A stretch of 64,000 bases of DNA from Escherichia ruysiae. GTDB lineage: Bacteria > Pseudomonadota > Gammaproteobacteria > Enterobacterales > Enterobacteriaceae. The stretch lies in the NCBI RefSeq assembly GCF_902498915.1, contig NZ_CABVLQ010000001.1. The stretch is one strand, 5' to 3'. Below the pieces are notes generated by a model, which made no database searches, was not told the DNA's origin, and worked only from the letters and a program-made list of their open reading frames with translations. Position numbers and translations under genes: made by a program. Positions 24,371 through 33,099 of the stretch are shown here, one piece after another. How positions within the stretch are numbered: position 1 is the stretch's first letter; each line of letters starts with the position of its first letter.

Positions 24371-25651
24371 ATGAAATATCCGACAGGCGTGGAAAACCAT
24401 GGAGGGAAATTACGTATCTGGTTTGTTTATAAAGGCGTAAGAGTCAGGGAAAATCTGGGGGTTCCTGACACAGCAAAAAACAGGCGCGTTGCAGGTGAAC
24501 TACGCTCCTCTGTTTGTTACGCAATAAAAACTGGTGTTTTCGACTATGCAAAACAGTTTCCCTCCTCACGCAATCTGGAAAAATTTGGTGAGGCCCGACA
24601 AGATTTAACCATAAAAGAACTGGCTGAAAAATTTCTGGCACTGAAAGAAACTGAAGTCGCCAAAACATCACTCAACACATACCGTGCCGTCATCAAAAAT
24701 ATCCTAAGCATAATCGGTGAAAAAAATCTTGCCTCATCGATTAATAAAGAAAAATTACTGGAGGTTCGTAAAGAGCTACTGACTGGATACCAGATCCCCA
24801 AAAGTAACTATATTGTTACACAACCAGGGAGATCGGCTGTAACTGTAAATAATTACATGACAAATCTTAACGCCGTGTTCCAGTTTGGTGTTGATAACGG
24901 TTACCTGGCAGATAATCCGTTTAAGGGGATCTCGCCATTAAAGGAATCAAGAACCATTCCGGATCCTCTTTCGCGGGAGGAATTTATCCGTCTTATCGAT
25001 GCGTGCAGAAATCAGCAAGCAAAAAATTTATGGTGTGTTTCTGTTTATACTGGCGTTCGCCCTGGTGAGCTGTGTGCACTTGGATGGGAGGACATAGATC
25101 TGAAAAATGGAACAATGATGATCAGGAGAAATTTAGCAAAAGACCGTTTCACGGTACCAAAAACACAGGCGGGAACCAATCGGGTCATTCATCTTATTAA
25201 GCCAGCAATCGACGCTCTCCGGAGTCAGATGACATTAACGAGACTGAGCAAAGAGCATATCATTGATGTTCACCTCAGAGAGTATGGCAGAACAGAAAAA
25301 CAAAAATGCACCTTTGTTTTTCAACCTGAAGTATCAGCGAGAGTAAAAAATTATGGTGACCATTTTACCGTTGACTCAATAAGGCAGATGTGGGACGCAG
25401 CGATAAAACGTGCCGGACTCCGCCATCGAAAATCATATCAGTCGAGACATACTTATGCCTGCTGGTCGCTGACTGCTGGTGCTAACCCGGCATTTATAGC
25501 AAACCAGATGGGCCATGCAGATGCGCAAATGGTATTTCAGGTATACGGAAAATGGATGTCTGAAAACAATAATGCACAGGTAGCTTTGTTAAATACACAG
25601 TTAAGCGAGTTTGCCCCAACCATACCCCATAACGAAGCAATGAAAAATTAA
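24371..25651 (+). CDS. intQ: Tyrosine integrase, IntQ/IntR type
   Basis: A 426-residue integrase starting MKYPTGVENHGG as in Rac IntR; an upstream ATG at 24356 has no ribosome site. Catalytic residues visible are Arg230 (TGVRPGE), Lys264 (VPKTQ), His360 (SRHTYA, with Ala in place of the second conserved Arg, as in IntR), His382 (MGHAD) and Tyr392 (VYGKW). It is full length, unlike K-12 intQ, which I recall as shortened. It ends two bases from the residual ydfJ stop, at the prophage edge. Confidence 0.93.
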   Translation: MKYPTGVENHGGKLRIWFVYKGVRVRENLGVPDTAKNRRVAGELRSSVCYAIKTGVFDYAKQFPSSRNLEKFGEARQDLTIKELAEKFLALKETEVAKTSLNTYRAVIKNILSIIGEKNLASSINKEKLLEVRKELLTGYQIPKSNYIVTQPGRSAVTVNNYMTNLNAVFQFGVDNGYLADNPFKGISPLKESRTIPDPLSREEFIRLIDACRNQQAKNLWCVSVYTGVRPGELCALGWEDIDLKNGTMMIRRNLAKDRFTVPKTQAGTNRVIHLIKPAIDALRSQMTLTRLSKEHIIDVHLREYGRTEKQKCTFVFQPEVSARVKNYGDHFTVDSIRQMWDAAIKRAGLRHRKSYQSRHTYACWSLTAGANPAFIANQMGHADAQMVFQVYGKWMSENNNAQVALLNTQLSEFAPTIPHNEAMKN

Positions 25652-25652
25652 T

Positions 25653-25781
25653 TTAATATTTATCAAATAGTTGACACGTATGACTCTTGAAATCCATAAA
25701 TTCAAGTGCCGTACCTAACCATCCTGATACCGCTGCCTTCACTAAATCCTTAGTGCTTCTTTCATGTTTATCTATTGTCAT
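25653..25781 (-). pseudogene. ydfJ: 5' fragment of ydfJ, cut by prophage integration
   Basis: On the minus strand, after rspB, ATG 25781 opens MTIDKHERSTKDLVKAAVSG... WLGTALEFMDF, the N terminus of the MHS/MFS transporter YdfJ as I recall it. After about codon 31 the sequence leaves ydfJ (K-12 continues QLYSLAAA) and reaches a stop 11 codons later. The break is at about 25683-25700 and marks the phage attachment core. The rest of ydfJ should lie beyond the other prophage end. Confidence 0.85.
25680..25712. other. Prophage/host junction (att site, int side)
   Basis: The int-side end of the prophage falls inside ydfJ, where the host reading frame up to ALEFMDF is lost. A core resembling GAATTTATGGATTTCAAG on the minus strand is the likely crossover segment; its exact limits need the other att site, which is outside this window. 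Confidence 0.7.
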
Positions 25782-25838
25782 AATTGTTATCTCTAAATAA
25801 GAGGTAAGATGCGTAATGCTTATTCGCTATTATTGGTA

Positions 25839-26858
25839 TTATTCAGAAAACGTGAGTAAAACTTTGCAACAATGCTTTTGATCCTTTTCAAATAATGAAA
25901 TGGCATCAGCAACATGCAGATAATCAAATGTATGGGTAATTAATTTATCAGGATTAATTAACCCTTTGCTTAACCAGTCGATAACTACCGGGAATTTATT
26001 GGCATTTAACCGGGAAGAAAAAATAGAGAGTTCCTTGCCGGTAATTCCCTGCTGAATGACTTCAGACGGTTCACTGGAGAAGCCCATTAACACAATTCGT
26101 GCCGCCGGAGAAGCCAGCATAACCGCTTCTTTCAAAATGGAAGGATGGCAAGCAGCATCAATAATTAATGTTGGTTTGATGCCCTTTTCAGCGAATATTT
26201 CGCCAAGCGATGTCTGGCTGTTATTAATCGCCCAGTCTGCCCCGCTCTCTTTCGCTTTATCCAGTCGTTCATCAATACGATCGGCGACAATCACATTTTT
26301 AACGTTATAAACACCTTTCAATACCTGAACGATAGTCAGACCAATCGGGCCGGCACCATAAACCAGCACGGTGTCATCTTCAGTCGGCTGACCGTGTCCA
26401 GTAACGTTCGCCGCAATGGTAAAAGGTTCGATCATTACAGCGAACTGATCAGCCACCCCATCGGGAATTTTCCACGCATTCTTCGCCGGAACGACTGCAT
26501 ATTCGCTAAAACCGCCATCAGCGTGAACACCTAATACAGCTAAAGTTGTGCAAACGTTGGGTTTACCCATTGAGCATGGATAACAATGTCCGCAGCTGAC
26601 TACGGGATCTACCGCAACACGTTCGCCAACTCTGGCGTTATCCACACCTTCACCTACGGCATCAATCACACCAAAAAATTCGTGACCAATGACGCGCGGA
26701 TATTTCGCAAACGGATTATGACCGCGATAAATGTGACTATCCGATCCACAAATTCCCGCGAGTTTCACTTTTACTCGTACTTCACCCACTGCCGGGGTCG
26801 GAATTTCACGTTCGATAATCGCCAGTTGATTCGGTTTTTCAATTAAAATACTTTTCAT
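25839..26858 (-). CDS. rspB: Zinc-dependent alcohol dehydrogenase family protein RspB
   Basis: A 339-residue medium-chain dehydrogenase/reductase, length as in K-12. Visible are the catalytic zinc cysteine (AGICGSDSH), GHEFFG, structural zinc cysteines (CGHCYPCSMGKPNVC) and the nucleotide fold VYGAGPIG. With RspA it forms an operon first isolated as suppressing homoserine-lactone-induced rpoS expression; a sugar-acid route is the likely chemistry. I start at MKSILIEK (26858), 14 bases past the rspA stop. ydfJ was the third gene of the operon. Confidence 0.95.
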   Translation of the reverse strand: MKSILIEKPNQLAIIEREIPTPAVGEVRVKVKLAGICGSDSHIYRGHNPFAKYPRVIGHEFFGVIDAVGEGVDNARVGERVAVDPVVSCGHCYPCSMGKPNVCTTLAVLGVHADGGFSEYAVVPAKNAWKIPDGVADQFAVMIEPFTIAANVTGHGQPTEDDTVLVYGAGPIGLTIVQVLKGVYNVKNVIVADRIDERLDKAKESGADWAINNSQTSLGEIFAEKGIKPTLIIDAACHPSILKEAVMLASPAARIVLMGFSSEPSEVIQQGITGKELSIFSSRLNANKFPVVIDWLSKGLINPDKLITHTFDYLHVADAISLFEKDQKHCCKVLLTFSE

Positions 26859-26872
26859 TATTGTATGACTCC

Positions 26873-28087
26873 TTACCAGTTCCATAGCGTGCCATCTTCC
26901 AGACGTGCGACTGGTAGATAGGCAGGTTCGTAGGGATATTTTGCCGCCAGCTTTTCATCGAATTCGATGCCAATGCCTAGCTTATCACCAGGATGCATAT
27001 AGCCGTTATCGAAGCTCCAGTTGTGCGGGAAGACTTCAAGCATTTGTTCTGAATAGCCCATATACTCCTGGACGCCGAAATTCGGCACCCACAGGTCAAA
27101 GTGCAACGCCGCAGCCATGCAGACTGGCGACAAATCGGAAGGACCATGTGAGCCAGTACGTACCTGGTAAAGCGAAGCAAAATCGGCAATTCTGCGCATA
27201 CCTGTGATGCCGCCAGCGTGGGTCAGCGTTGTACGGATATAGTCGATGAGTTGTTCTTCAATCAGCTGTTTGCAGTCCCAGATGCTGTTAAAGACTTCCC
27301 CCACCGCAATTGGCGTTACGGTATGTTGGCGAATGAGGCGGAAGCACTCCTGGTTTTCTGCGGGTGTCGGATCTTCCATCCAGAACAGGCGATAATCTTC
27401 AATACTTTTGCCAAAACGTGCCGCCTCAATGGGTGTTAAACGATGGTGCATGTCATGCAGTACATGCTCATTAAAGCCAAACTTATTGCGCACTGCGTCG
27501 AACAGTTTTGGCATAAAGTCGAGATATTTTTCCGTTGACCACAACTGCTCTTCTGGCCACTGCCCTTTGGTCGCAGGTTCATAAGCCAGCCCTTTTCCTT
27601 TGGACATACCGTAAGTCGTTTTCATACCGGGAATACCGCACTGCACGCGGATAGCTTTGAATCCCAGTTCTTGATGGCGAGCGTAATCATCCAGTGCTTC
27701 ATCAATACTGTGACCGGTGGTATGACAATAGACCATTACGCCTTCACGGGAAGCCCCACCTAACAGTTGGTAAAGCGGCATGTTTGCGGCTTTGGCTTTA
27801 ATGTCCCACAGCGCCATATCAACAGCGGAAATAGCCGACATGGTGACAGGGCCGCGACGCCAGTAAGCGCCTTTATAGAAAAACTGCCAGATATCTTCGA
27901 TACGATGGGCATCGCGGCCTATAAGTTGTGGACAGATATGATCCTGCAAATAGGACGCAACGGAAAGTTCGCGCCCGTTCAGAGTGGCATCACCAAGACC
28001 GGTAATACCGTCCTCGGTGGTGATTTTTAAGGTGACGAAATTACGTCCCGGACAGGTAACAAAAACTTCAGCCCCTACGATCTTCAT
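26873..28087 (-). CDS. rspA: Mannonate dehydratase family protein RspA
   Basis: A 404-residue enolase-superfamily protein of the mandelate racemase/mannonate dehydratase group. Metal ligand motifs (KAIRVQCG, HDMHHRL, EDPTP, VGEVF) are intact. Related enzymes dehydrate D-mannonate, some very slowly. First gene of rspAB; RspR (YdfH) is the known repressor in K-12, encoded elsewhere. The upstream 100 bases before the ynfA terminator should hold its promoter. Confidence 0.95.
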   Translation of the reverse strand: MKIVGAEVFVTCPGRNFVTLKITTEDGITGLGDATLNGRELSVASYLQDHICPQLIGRDAHRIEDIWQFFYKGAYWRRGPVTMSAISAVDMALWDIKAKAANMPLYQLLGGASREGVMVYCHTTGHSIDEALDDYARHQELGFKAIRVQCGIPGMKTTYGMSKGKGLAYEPATKGQWPEEQLWSTEKYLDFMPKLFDAVRNKFGFNEHVLHDMHHRLTPIEAARFGKSIEDYRLFWMEDPTPAENQECFRLIRQHTVTPIAVGEVFNSIWDCKQLIEEQLIDYIRTTLTHAGGITGMRRIADFASLYQVRTGSHGPSDLSPVCMAAALHFDLWVPNFGVQEYMGYSEQMLEVFPHNWSFDNGYMHPGDKLGIGIEFDEKLAAKYPYEPAYLPVARLEDGTLWNW

Positions 28088-28183
28088 GTTCTATTCCTTG
28101 CATCGCTTGTCGTGATGCATGAAATCTACGCAACTGAGCTACTACCATACAAGTATTAAGATCAAGAAAAGCCAGAGCGATCA

Positions 28184-28207
28184 CAAAAAAAGGCGCATAT
28201 TTGCGCC
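28184..28207 (-). terminator. Terminator after ynfA
   Basis: GGCGCA and TGCGCC pair around a short loop, with eight minus-strand T residues after the stem. Confidence 0.8.
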
Positions 28208-28303
28208 GTGAATAGTTCTAAAAACAGTCAAACTTTATTGTTTTTTCGGGGATCGACTAGTGCGTATATTATTGATAACAAAACATGAGTTATATCAGAT
28301 AAG

Positions 28304-28630
28304 TCAGGCGCGTCCCCAGCCAGCAACAATAATCAACATGCCGAAAAGTGCAATTATCGCTCCCGTCCAGTCGTAGAGACTGAGCTTCACTCCATCCACA
28401 ACCCGCAGCCACAGGAGCGCCGTACAGACATAAACACCGCCATATGCTGCATAAACTCGCCCACTTGCTGCTGGATGCAACGTTAACAGCCAGACGAAAA
28501 GCGCCAGGGAAATTCCCGCCGGAACCAACAACCAGACACTGGCATTCCGTTTCAGCCACAGCCAGGGCAAAAAACAACCAATGATTTCACACAAAGCGGT
28601 AGCAAAAAACAGTAACGTTGTTTTAATCAT
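28304..28630 (-). CDS. ynfA: YnfA, small four-helix membrane protein
   Basis: A 108-residue inner-membrane protein, UPF0060 family, with four hydrophobic helices. The fold resembles small multidrug resistance transporters, and a Shigella homologue was reported to export dyes, but the physiological substrate is unknown. Start chosen at MIKTTLLFF to equal K-12; three extra upstream codons exist. Confidence 0.93.
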   Translation of the reverse strand: MIKTTLLFFATALCEIIGCFLPWLWLKRNASVWLLVPAGISLALFVWLLTLHPAASGRVYAAYGGVYVCTALLWLRVVDGVKLSLYDWTGAIIALFGMLIIVAGWGRA

Positions 28631-28763
28631 CTTTGTCACTCATTGACATCATGTATATTTATAGGACGACATAATATCATCAACATAGACATCCTCTGGT
28701 ACGTTTCGCGTTCACAGTGGATCGTGTAAAATCGCCCTTAATCATTCATGTAAGGAATAGATC

Positions 28764-29105
28764 ATGAATATCACTCTCTGCAAAAAACTCAGCCTGCTCG
28801 CTTTTCTGCTGCCTTGCGCACTGGCATTTAGCGCAACTACCCATGCAGAAACCAACAAACTGGTGATTGAATCTGGCGACAGCGCACAGAGTCGCCAGCA
28901 GGCAGCAATGGAAAAAGAGCAATGGAATGACACGCGTAATCTGCGTCAAAAAATCAACAAACGCACCGAGAAAGAATGGGATAAAGCCGACGCCGCATTT
29001 GATAACCGCGATAAATGCGAGCAGAGTGCCAACATTAATGCCTACTGGGAGCCGAATACTTTACGCTGCCTGGATCGTCGTACTGGTCGCGTAATCATCC
29101 CCTAA
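28764..29105 (+). CDS. ynfB: YnfB, periplasmic UPF0482 protein
   Basis: A 113-residue secreted protein: signal peptide of about 28 residues ending TTHAETN, then a charged helical domain with two cysteines (DKCEQS, LRCLDR) likely bridged in the periplasm. Function unknown. It is 34 bases upstream of speG and probably cotranscribed. AAGGAATAG precedes the ATG. Confidence 0.92.
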   Translation: MNITLCKKLSLLAFLLPCALAFSATTHAETNKLVIESGDSAQSRQQAAMEKEQWNDTRNLRQKINKRTEKEWDKADAAFDNRDKCEQSANINAYWEPNTLRCLDRRTGRVIIP

Positions 29106-29139
29106 CCTGTTATTGATATAAGGAATGTAAGGACACGTT

Positions 29140-29700
29140 ATGACTAGCGCCCACAGTGTTAAGCTACGTCCGCTGGAGCGTGAAGATTTACGCTATGTGC
29201 ATCAACTCGACAATAACGCCAGCGTGATGCGTTACTGGTTTGAGGAGCCCTACGAAGCCTTCGTTGAACTCTCTGATCTGTACGATAAACATATTCACGA
29301 TCAGAGTGAACGTCGTTTCGTCGTGGAATGTGATGGCGAAAAGGCAGGTCTGGTGGAACTGGTAGAAATTAACCACGTCCATCGCCGCGCAGAATTTCAG
29401 ATAATCATCTCCCCGGAATACCAAGGTAAAGGTCTGGCAACCCGCGCCGCGAAATTAGCGATGGATTATGGTTTCACTGTTCTTAATCTTTATAAGCTTT
29501 ATCTGATTGTTGATAAAGAGAATGAGAAAGCGATTCATATATATCGTAAGCTCGGTTTTACGGTCGAAGGTGAACTGATGCATGAATTCTTTATTAACGG
29601 TCAATATCGTAATGCCATTCGCATGTGCATATTCCAGCATCAGTATCTGGCGGAACATAAAACGCAAGGGCAAACTCTACTAAAACCGACCGCGCAATAG
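29140..29700 (+). CDS. speG: Spermidine N-acetyltransferase
   Basis: A 186-residue GNAT enzyme transferring acetyl from acetyl-CoA to N1 or N8 of spermidine, limiting polyamine toxicity in the cold or stationary phase. The acetyl-CoA pyrophosphate loop appears as SPEYQGKGLATRAAKLA. The C-terminal end is intact. Many Shigella lost speG; it is present here. Polyamine export genes mdtJI lie 10 kb away in the window. Confidence 0.96.
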   Translation: MTSAHSVKLRPLEREDLRYVHQLDNNASVMRYWFEEPYEAFVELSDLYDKHIHDQSERRFVVECDGEKAGLVELVEINHVHRRAEFQIIISPEYQGKGLATRAAKLAMDYGFTVLNLYKLYLIVDKENEKAIHIYRKLGFTVEGELMHEFFINGQYRNAIRMCIFQHQYLAEHKTQGQTLLKPTAQ

Positions 29701-29702
29701 TA

Positions 29703-30413
29703 TTAATAATAATCAATGGTATTTTTGATGGTGTAAACCCGTTCGACGGCGGGTTTTACTCCCTCATCCACAATGATTAATTGGCAGTCCACTGGATTCG
29801 CGTGGCTGTCATATTCACAAGTCTGTCTGACATTACCAACCTGTTGATTATTCAGTAAAGTAATTGCCGTATAATCCAGTTTTTTGATCGGGTCCGTTGA
29901 TGGTGTGGCGCTGACAGATAACGTTTTGTCGTTACTTTTCGTCGTTTTCCCCAGCGGATAACCCTGATCATCATAGTGATATTCCATCTGCATCTGTTTG
30001 CTGCTGGCCTTAACCACGAAACCATTATCATCAGTTTCCCAACTTACACCGGCAGAAGGTAATTCTGCTAACTGGCATTTTCCCTGTAGACGTACTCTTT
30101 TCTCCAGCGTCTGTGCATCCCGATAATAATTTGCATCCAACACCAGGGTAATCACGGTATTATTTTCCAGATCCAGTAATTCGAGGGAATCAAAACAGCC
30201 CTCTTCCGATAAATTCCCCGAAACACGTTTCGTGACTTCCCCTTGCTCATTCATTAACGTCTGAGTGAAATCTTTAACCGGCCCACGCAGCGGGTCAAAA
30301 TCAAATTCATTAGAGAAACTGGCCATTTCTGGCGTTAATGAAAGAGTTACCTCTGTACGGTCACATCCTGTGAGTATTATCGCAAGCAAACATGGCAGTA
30401 ATTTGTAATTCAC
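29703..30413 (-). CDS. ynfC: YnfC lipoprotein
   Basis: A 236-residue UPF0257 lipoprotein. The signal ends in the lipobox LTGC. A beta-rich periplasmic domain follows. To match K-12 length I begin at GTG 30413 (NYKLLPC); K-12 has ATG here as I recall, so the start codon differs. Convergent with speG, two bases apart. Function unknown. Confidence 0.9.
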   Translation of the reverse strand: MNYKLLPCLLAIILTGCDRTEVTLSLTPEMASFSNEFDFDPLRGPVKDFTQTLMNEQGEVTKRVSGNLSEEGCFDSLELLDLENNTVITLVLDANYYRDAQTLEKRVRLQGKCQLAELPSAGVSWETDDNGFVVKASSKQMQMEYHYDDQGYPLGKTTKSNDKTLSVSATPSTDPIKKLDYTAITLLNNQQVGNVRQTCEYDSHANPVDCQLIIVDEGVKPAVERVYTIKNTIDYY

Positions 30414-30519
30414 ATCAATCACCAGACAGTAGAGATGATTCTCAATCATAGTAGTAAATACAGTAATTTACACGTGAAATGCTATGCTTATTTAGTAATA
30501 TTCATGTAAGGAGCCAATG

Positions 30520-30825
30520 ATGAAAATCATAGCCTGCAGTGCCGCACTTCTGCTCACCCTGGCCTCATCCACAGTGCTCGCCGCGTCGGATTCATGTGAG
30601 CGCATAAAAAGTGATATTTCACAGCGTATTATCAATAACGGCGTACCAGAAAGTGGCTTCACTTTAAGTATTGTGCCGAATGATCAGGTCGACCAGCCTG
30701 ATTCACAGGTCGTCGGGCATTGCGCTAACGACACGCATAAAATTCTCTACACCCGCACCACCAGCGGTAATGTTTCTGCCCACACCCAGCCAACCCATGA
30801 TAATGAGCCTGCGGAATCGCATTAA
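30520..30825 (+). CDS. ynfD: YnfD, secreted DUF1161 protein
   Basis: A 101-residue exported protein with a 21-residue signal peptide ending LAASD. The mature part has conserved cysteines (DSCERI, GHCAND). AAGGAG lies before the second of two adjacent ATGs (30520). It is upstream of the lost ynfEFGH operon; role unknown. Confidence 0.92.
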   Translation: MKIIACSAALLLTLASSTVLAASDSCERIKSDISQRIINNGVPESGFTLSIVPNDQVDQPDSQVVGHCANDTHKILYTRTTSGNVSAHTQPTHDNEPAESH

Positions 30826-30838
30826 TAAACCTGTGACT

Positions 30839-30870
30839 GCCTGATACGATGCTTACGCATCATATCAGGC
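30839..30870. repeat. REP element
   Basis: GCCTGATACGATGC pairs with GCATCATATCAGGC around TTAC with one G-U-type mismatch, the form of an E. coli repetitive extragenic palindrome. It stands directly before the deletion joint at ynfH. Confidence 0.8.
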
Positions 30871-30923
30871 CTGCCGTGTGGTATTGTTATGCGCAGGCAG
30901 TGTCCGCTAGCTGGGACACCTGC

Positions 30924-30992
30924 GGTGAGATGATCGGGCGTGCGCTCGTTTATGGCCTGCACATAATGTTCAGAATGGCCATCGCAGGTTAA
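30924..30992 (+). pseudogene. ynfH: 3' remnant of ynfH
   Basis: The last 22 codons before TAA read EMIGRALVYGLHIMFRMAIAG, close to the C terminus of YnfH (DmsC-type membrane anchor of a selenate/DMSO reductase) as I recall it. K-12 has ynfE, ynfF, ynfG and ynfH between ynfD and dmsD; here only this tail remains. The reductase operon is deleted. Confidence 0.8.
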
Positions 30993-31034
30993 CAAATTGG
31001 TGCGGGATAAACCGCACGTTTCAGGATGATAGGA

Positions 31035-31649
31035 ATGACGCATTTCTCACAACAAGATAATTTTTCTGTCGCGGCGCGCGTGCTGGGCGCGCTGTTTTAT
31101 TACGCTCCTGAGAGTAAAGAGGCCTCTCCACTGGTTTCTGCGCTAACCAGTGACGATTGGGTCACCCAGTGGCCTTTATCACAAACGTCATTAGCGCCGC
31201 TGGCAACGGCTTTTAAGGAAGAATGTGAAGAGTCGCGTACTCAGGCCTGGCAACGATTATTTGTCGGGCCGTGGGCGCTACCCTCTCCTCCGTGGGGATC
31301 TGTCTGGCTGGATCGCGAATCGGTGCTGTTTGGCGATTCTACTTTGGCGCTTCGTCAATGGATGCGCGAAAAAGGCATTCAGTTTGAAATGAAACAAAAC
31401 GAACCGGAAGATCATTTTGGTTCGCTGCTGTTGATGGCAGCATGGCTGGCAGAGAACGGTCGTCAGACCGAGTGCGAAGAGTTGTTGGCCTGGCATCTTT
31501 TACCGTGGTCAACACGCTTTCTTGAGGTGTTTATCGAGAAGGCGGAACACCCTTTTTATCGCACGCTCGGTGAGCTGGCTCGTTTAACGCTGACACAATG
31601 GCAGTCACAGTTGCTGATTCCTGTCGCGGTAAAACCCCTGTTTCGCTGA
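31035..31649 (+). CDS. dmsD: DmsD Tat-signal chaperone
   Basis: A 204-residue all-helical chaperone of the TorD family. It binds twin-arginine leaders of DmsA and YnfE and holds them until molybdenum cofactor is loaded. Known binding motifs such as GPWALPSPPWGSVWLD and EPEDHFG are intact. Its local partners ynfE/F are gone, so it probably serves DmsA encoded elsewhere. The start equals K-12; three codons could precede it. Confidence 0.94.
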   Translation: MTHFSQQDNFSVAARVLGALFYYAPESKEASPLVSALTSDDWVTQWPLSQTSLAPLATAFKEECEESRTQAWQRLFVGPWALPSPPWGSVWLDRESVLFGDSTLALRQWMREKGIQFEMKQNEPEDHFGSLLLMAAWLAENGRQTECEELLAWHLLPWSTRFLEVFIEKAEHPFYRTLGELARLTLTQWQSQLLIPVAVKPLFR

Positions 31650-31842
31650 ATAATCCTGAGTAAGACCGAAGGGCGTGAACTGCACGCCTTTCGGCTCCAG
31701 TAAGTGACAACGTCACGCTTAATACCACATAAAGCACGCACAGCTTTTGCGCCAGGCTTCTTTTCCCGCAAAATAGAGACCCGTGTTTAATTTGCCGTTT
31801 CTGCTCATGCAACATCTACATGTCTACCCGGATCTGCGCACC

Positions 31843-33099
31843 ATGTTCCGCCGCCTGCTTATCGCAATGGTCGTAGGCATTCTGGCGGCCTTTGCCGTTG
31901 CAGGGTTTCGTCATGCGATGCTGCTACTGGAGTGGCTGTTCCTCAATAATGACTCCGGCAGTCTGGTCAATGCAGCAACGAACCTTTCTCCGTGGCGTCG
32001 GCTGCTAACGCCGGCGCTCGGCGGACTGGCGGCTGGTTTGTTGCTGATGGGTTGGCAGAAACTCACTCAACAACGCCCCCATGCGCCTACCGATTATATG
32101 GAGGCGTTACAAACCGATGGGCAGTTTGATTACGCCACCAGTCTGATTAAATCCTTCGCTTCTTTGCTGGTGGTGACCAGCGGCAGCGCCATTGGTCGTG
32201 AAGGTGCGATGATCCTGTTGGCGGCACTTGCTGCATCCTGGTTTGCCCAACGTTTTACCCCACGCGAAGAGTGGAAATTGTGGATTGCCTGTGGCGCGGC
32301 TGCGGGGATGGCAGCAGCCTATCGCGCCCCACTTGCCGGGAGTTTATTTATTGCCGAAGTATTGTTTGGCACCATGATGCTGGCCTCCCTTGCACCAGTA
32401 GTAATCTCTGCCGTAGTGGCATTGCTTATTAGCAATCTTCTTAATCACAGCAATGCTTTGCTCTACAGCGTGCAACTCTCCATGATGATTCAGGCTCGTG
32501 ACTATGCACTGATTATCAGTACAGGCGTGCTGATGGGTTTGTGCGGTCCATTGTTTTTAAAGCTAATGAACGCCAGTCATCAGGGTTTTATTAATCTAAA
32601 ACTTGCACCGCCCTGGCAACTGGCATTGGGAGGGTTAATCGTGGGTCTGCTTTCCCTGCTCACTCCTGCCGTGTGGGGCAACGGCTATAGTACGGTGCAA
32701 TCCTTTTTAACAGCCCCGCCACTGTTTATGGGCATTGCCGTGATCTTCCTCTGCAAGCTAGTTGCCGTGCTGGCCAGCAGTGGTTCCGGCGCGCCTGGGG
32801 GAGTGTTTACGCCGACCTTATTTATCGGACTGGCAATTGGCATGTTGTATGCCCGGAGCCTGGGGTTATGGTTTACTGACAGTGAAGGAATTACGCTTTT
32901 ACTTGGGCTAACCGGGATGGCAACACTACTGGCTGCGACTACACATGCGCCCATTATGTCGACACTGATGATATGTGAAATGACCGGGGAGTATCAGCTA
33001 CTCCCCGGTTTATTGATTGCTTGTGTGATTGCGTCAGTAATGTCGCGGACGTTACATCGTGATTCTATCTACCGCCAGCACACTACGCAGCATGGATAA
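31843..33099 (+). CDS. clcB: ClcB voltage-gated chloride channel family protein
   Basis: A 418-residue CLC transporter with about ten membrane segments. Selectivity motifs GSAIGREGAMI, SSGSGAPGGVFTP are present. The equivalent of the gating glutamate is in GREGA. ClcA and ClcB aid extreme acid resistance by moving charge. ATG at 31843 gives K-12 length, and an upstream extension to 31783 is possible. Its 3' end overlaps bioD2 by 48 bases, convergently. Confidence 0.93.
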   Translation: MFRRLLIAMVVGILAAFAVAGFRHAMLLLEWLFLNNDSGSLVNAATNLSPWRRLLTPALGGLAAGLLLMGWQKLTQQRPHAPTDYMEALQTDGQFDYATSLIKSFASLLVVTSGSAIGREGAMILLAALAASWFAQRFTPREEWKLWIACGAAAGMAAAYRAPLAGSLFIAEVLFGTMMLASLAPVVISAVVALLISNLLNHSNALLYSVQLSMMIQARDYALIISTGVLMGLCGPLFLKLMNASHQGFINLKLAPPWQLALGGLIVGLLSLLTPAVWGNGYSTVQSFLTAPPLFMGIAVIFLCKLVAVLASSGSGAPGGVFTPTLFIGLAIGMLYARSLGLWFTDSEGITLLLGLTGMATLLAATTHAPIMSTLMICEMTGEYQLLPGLLIACVIASVMSRTLHRDSIYRQHTTQHG

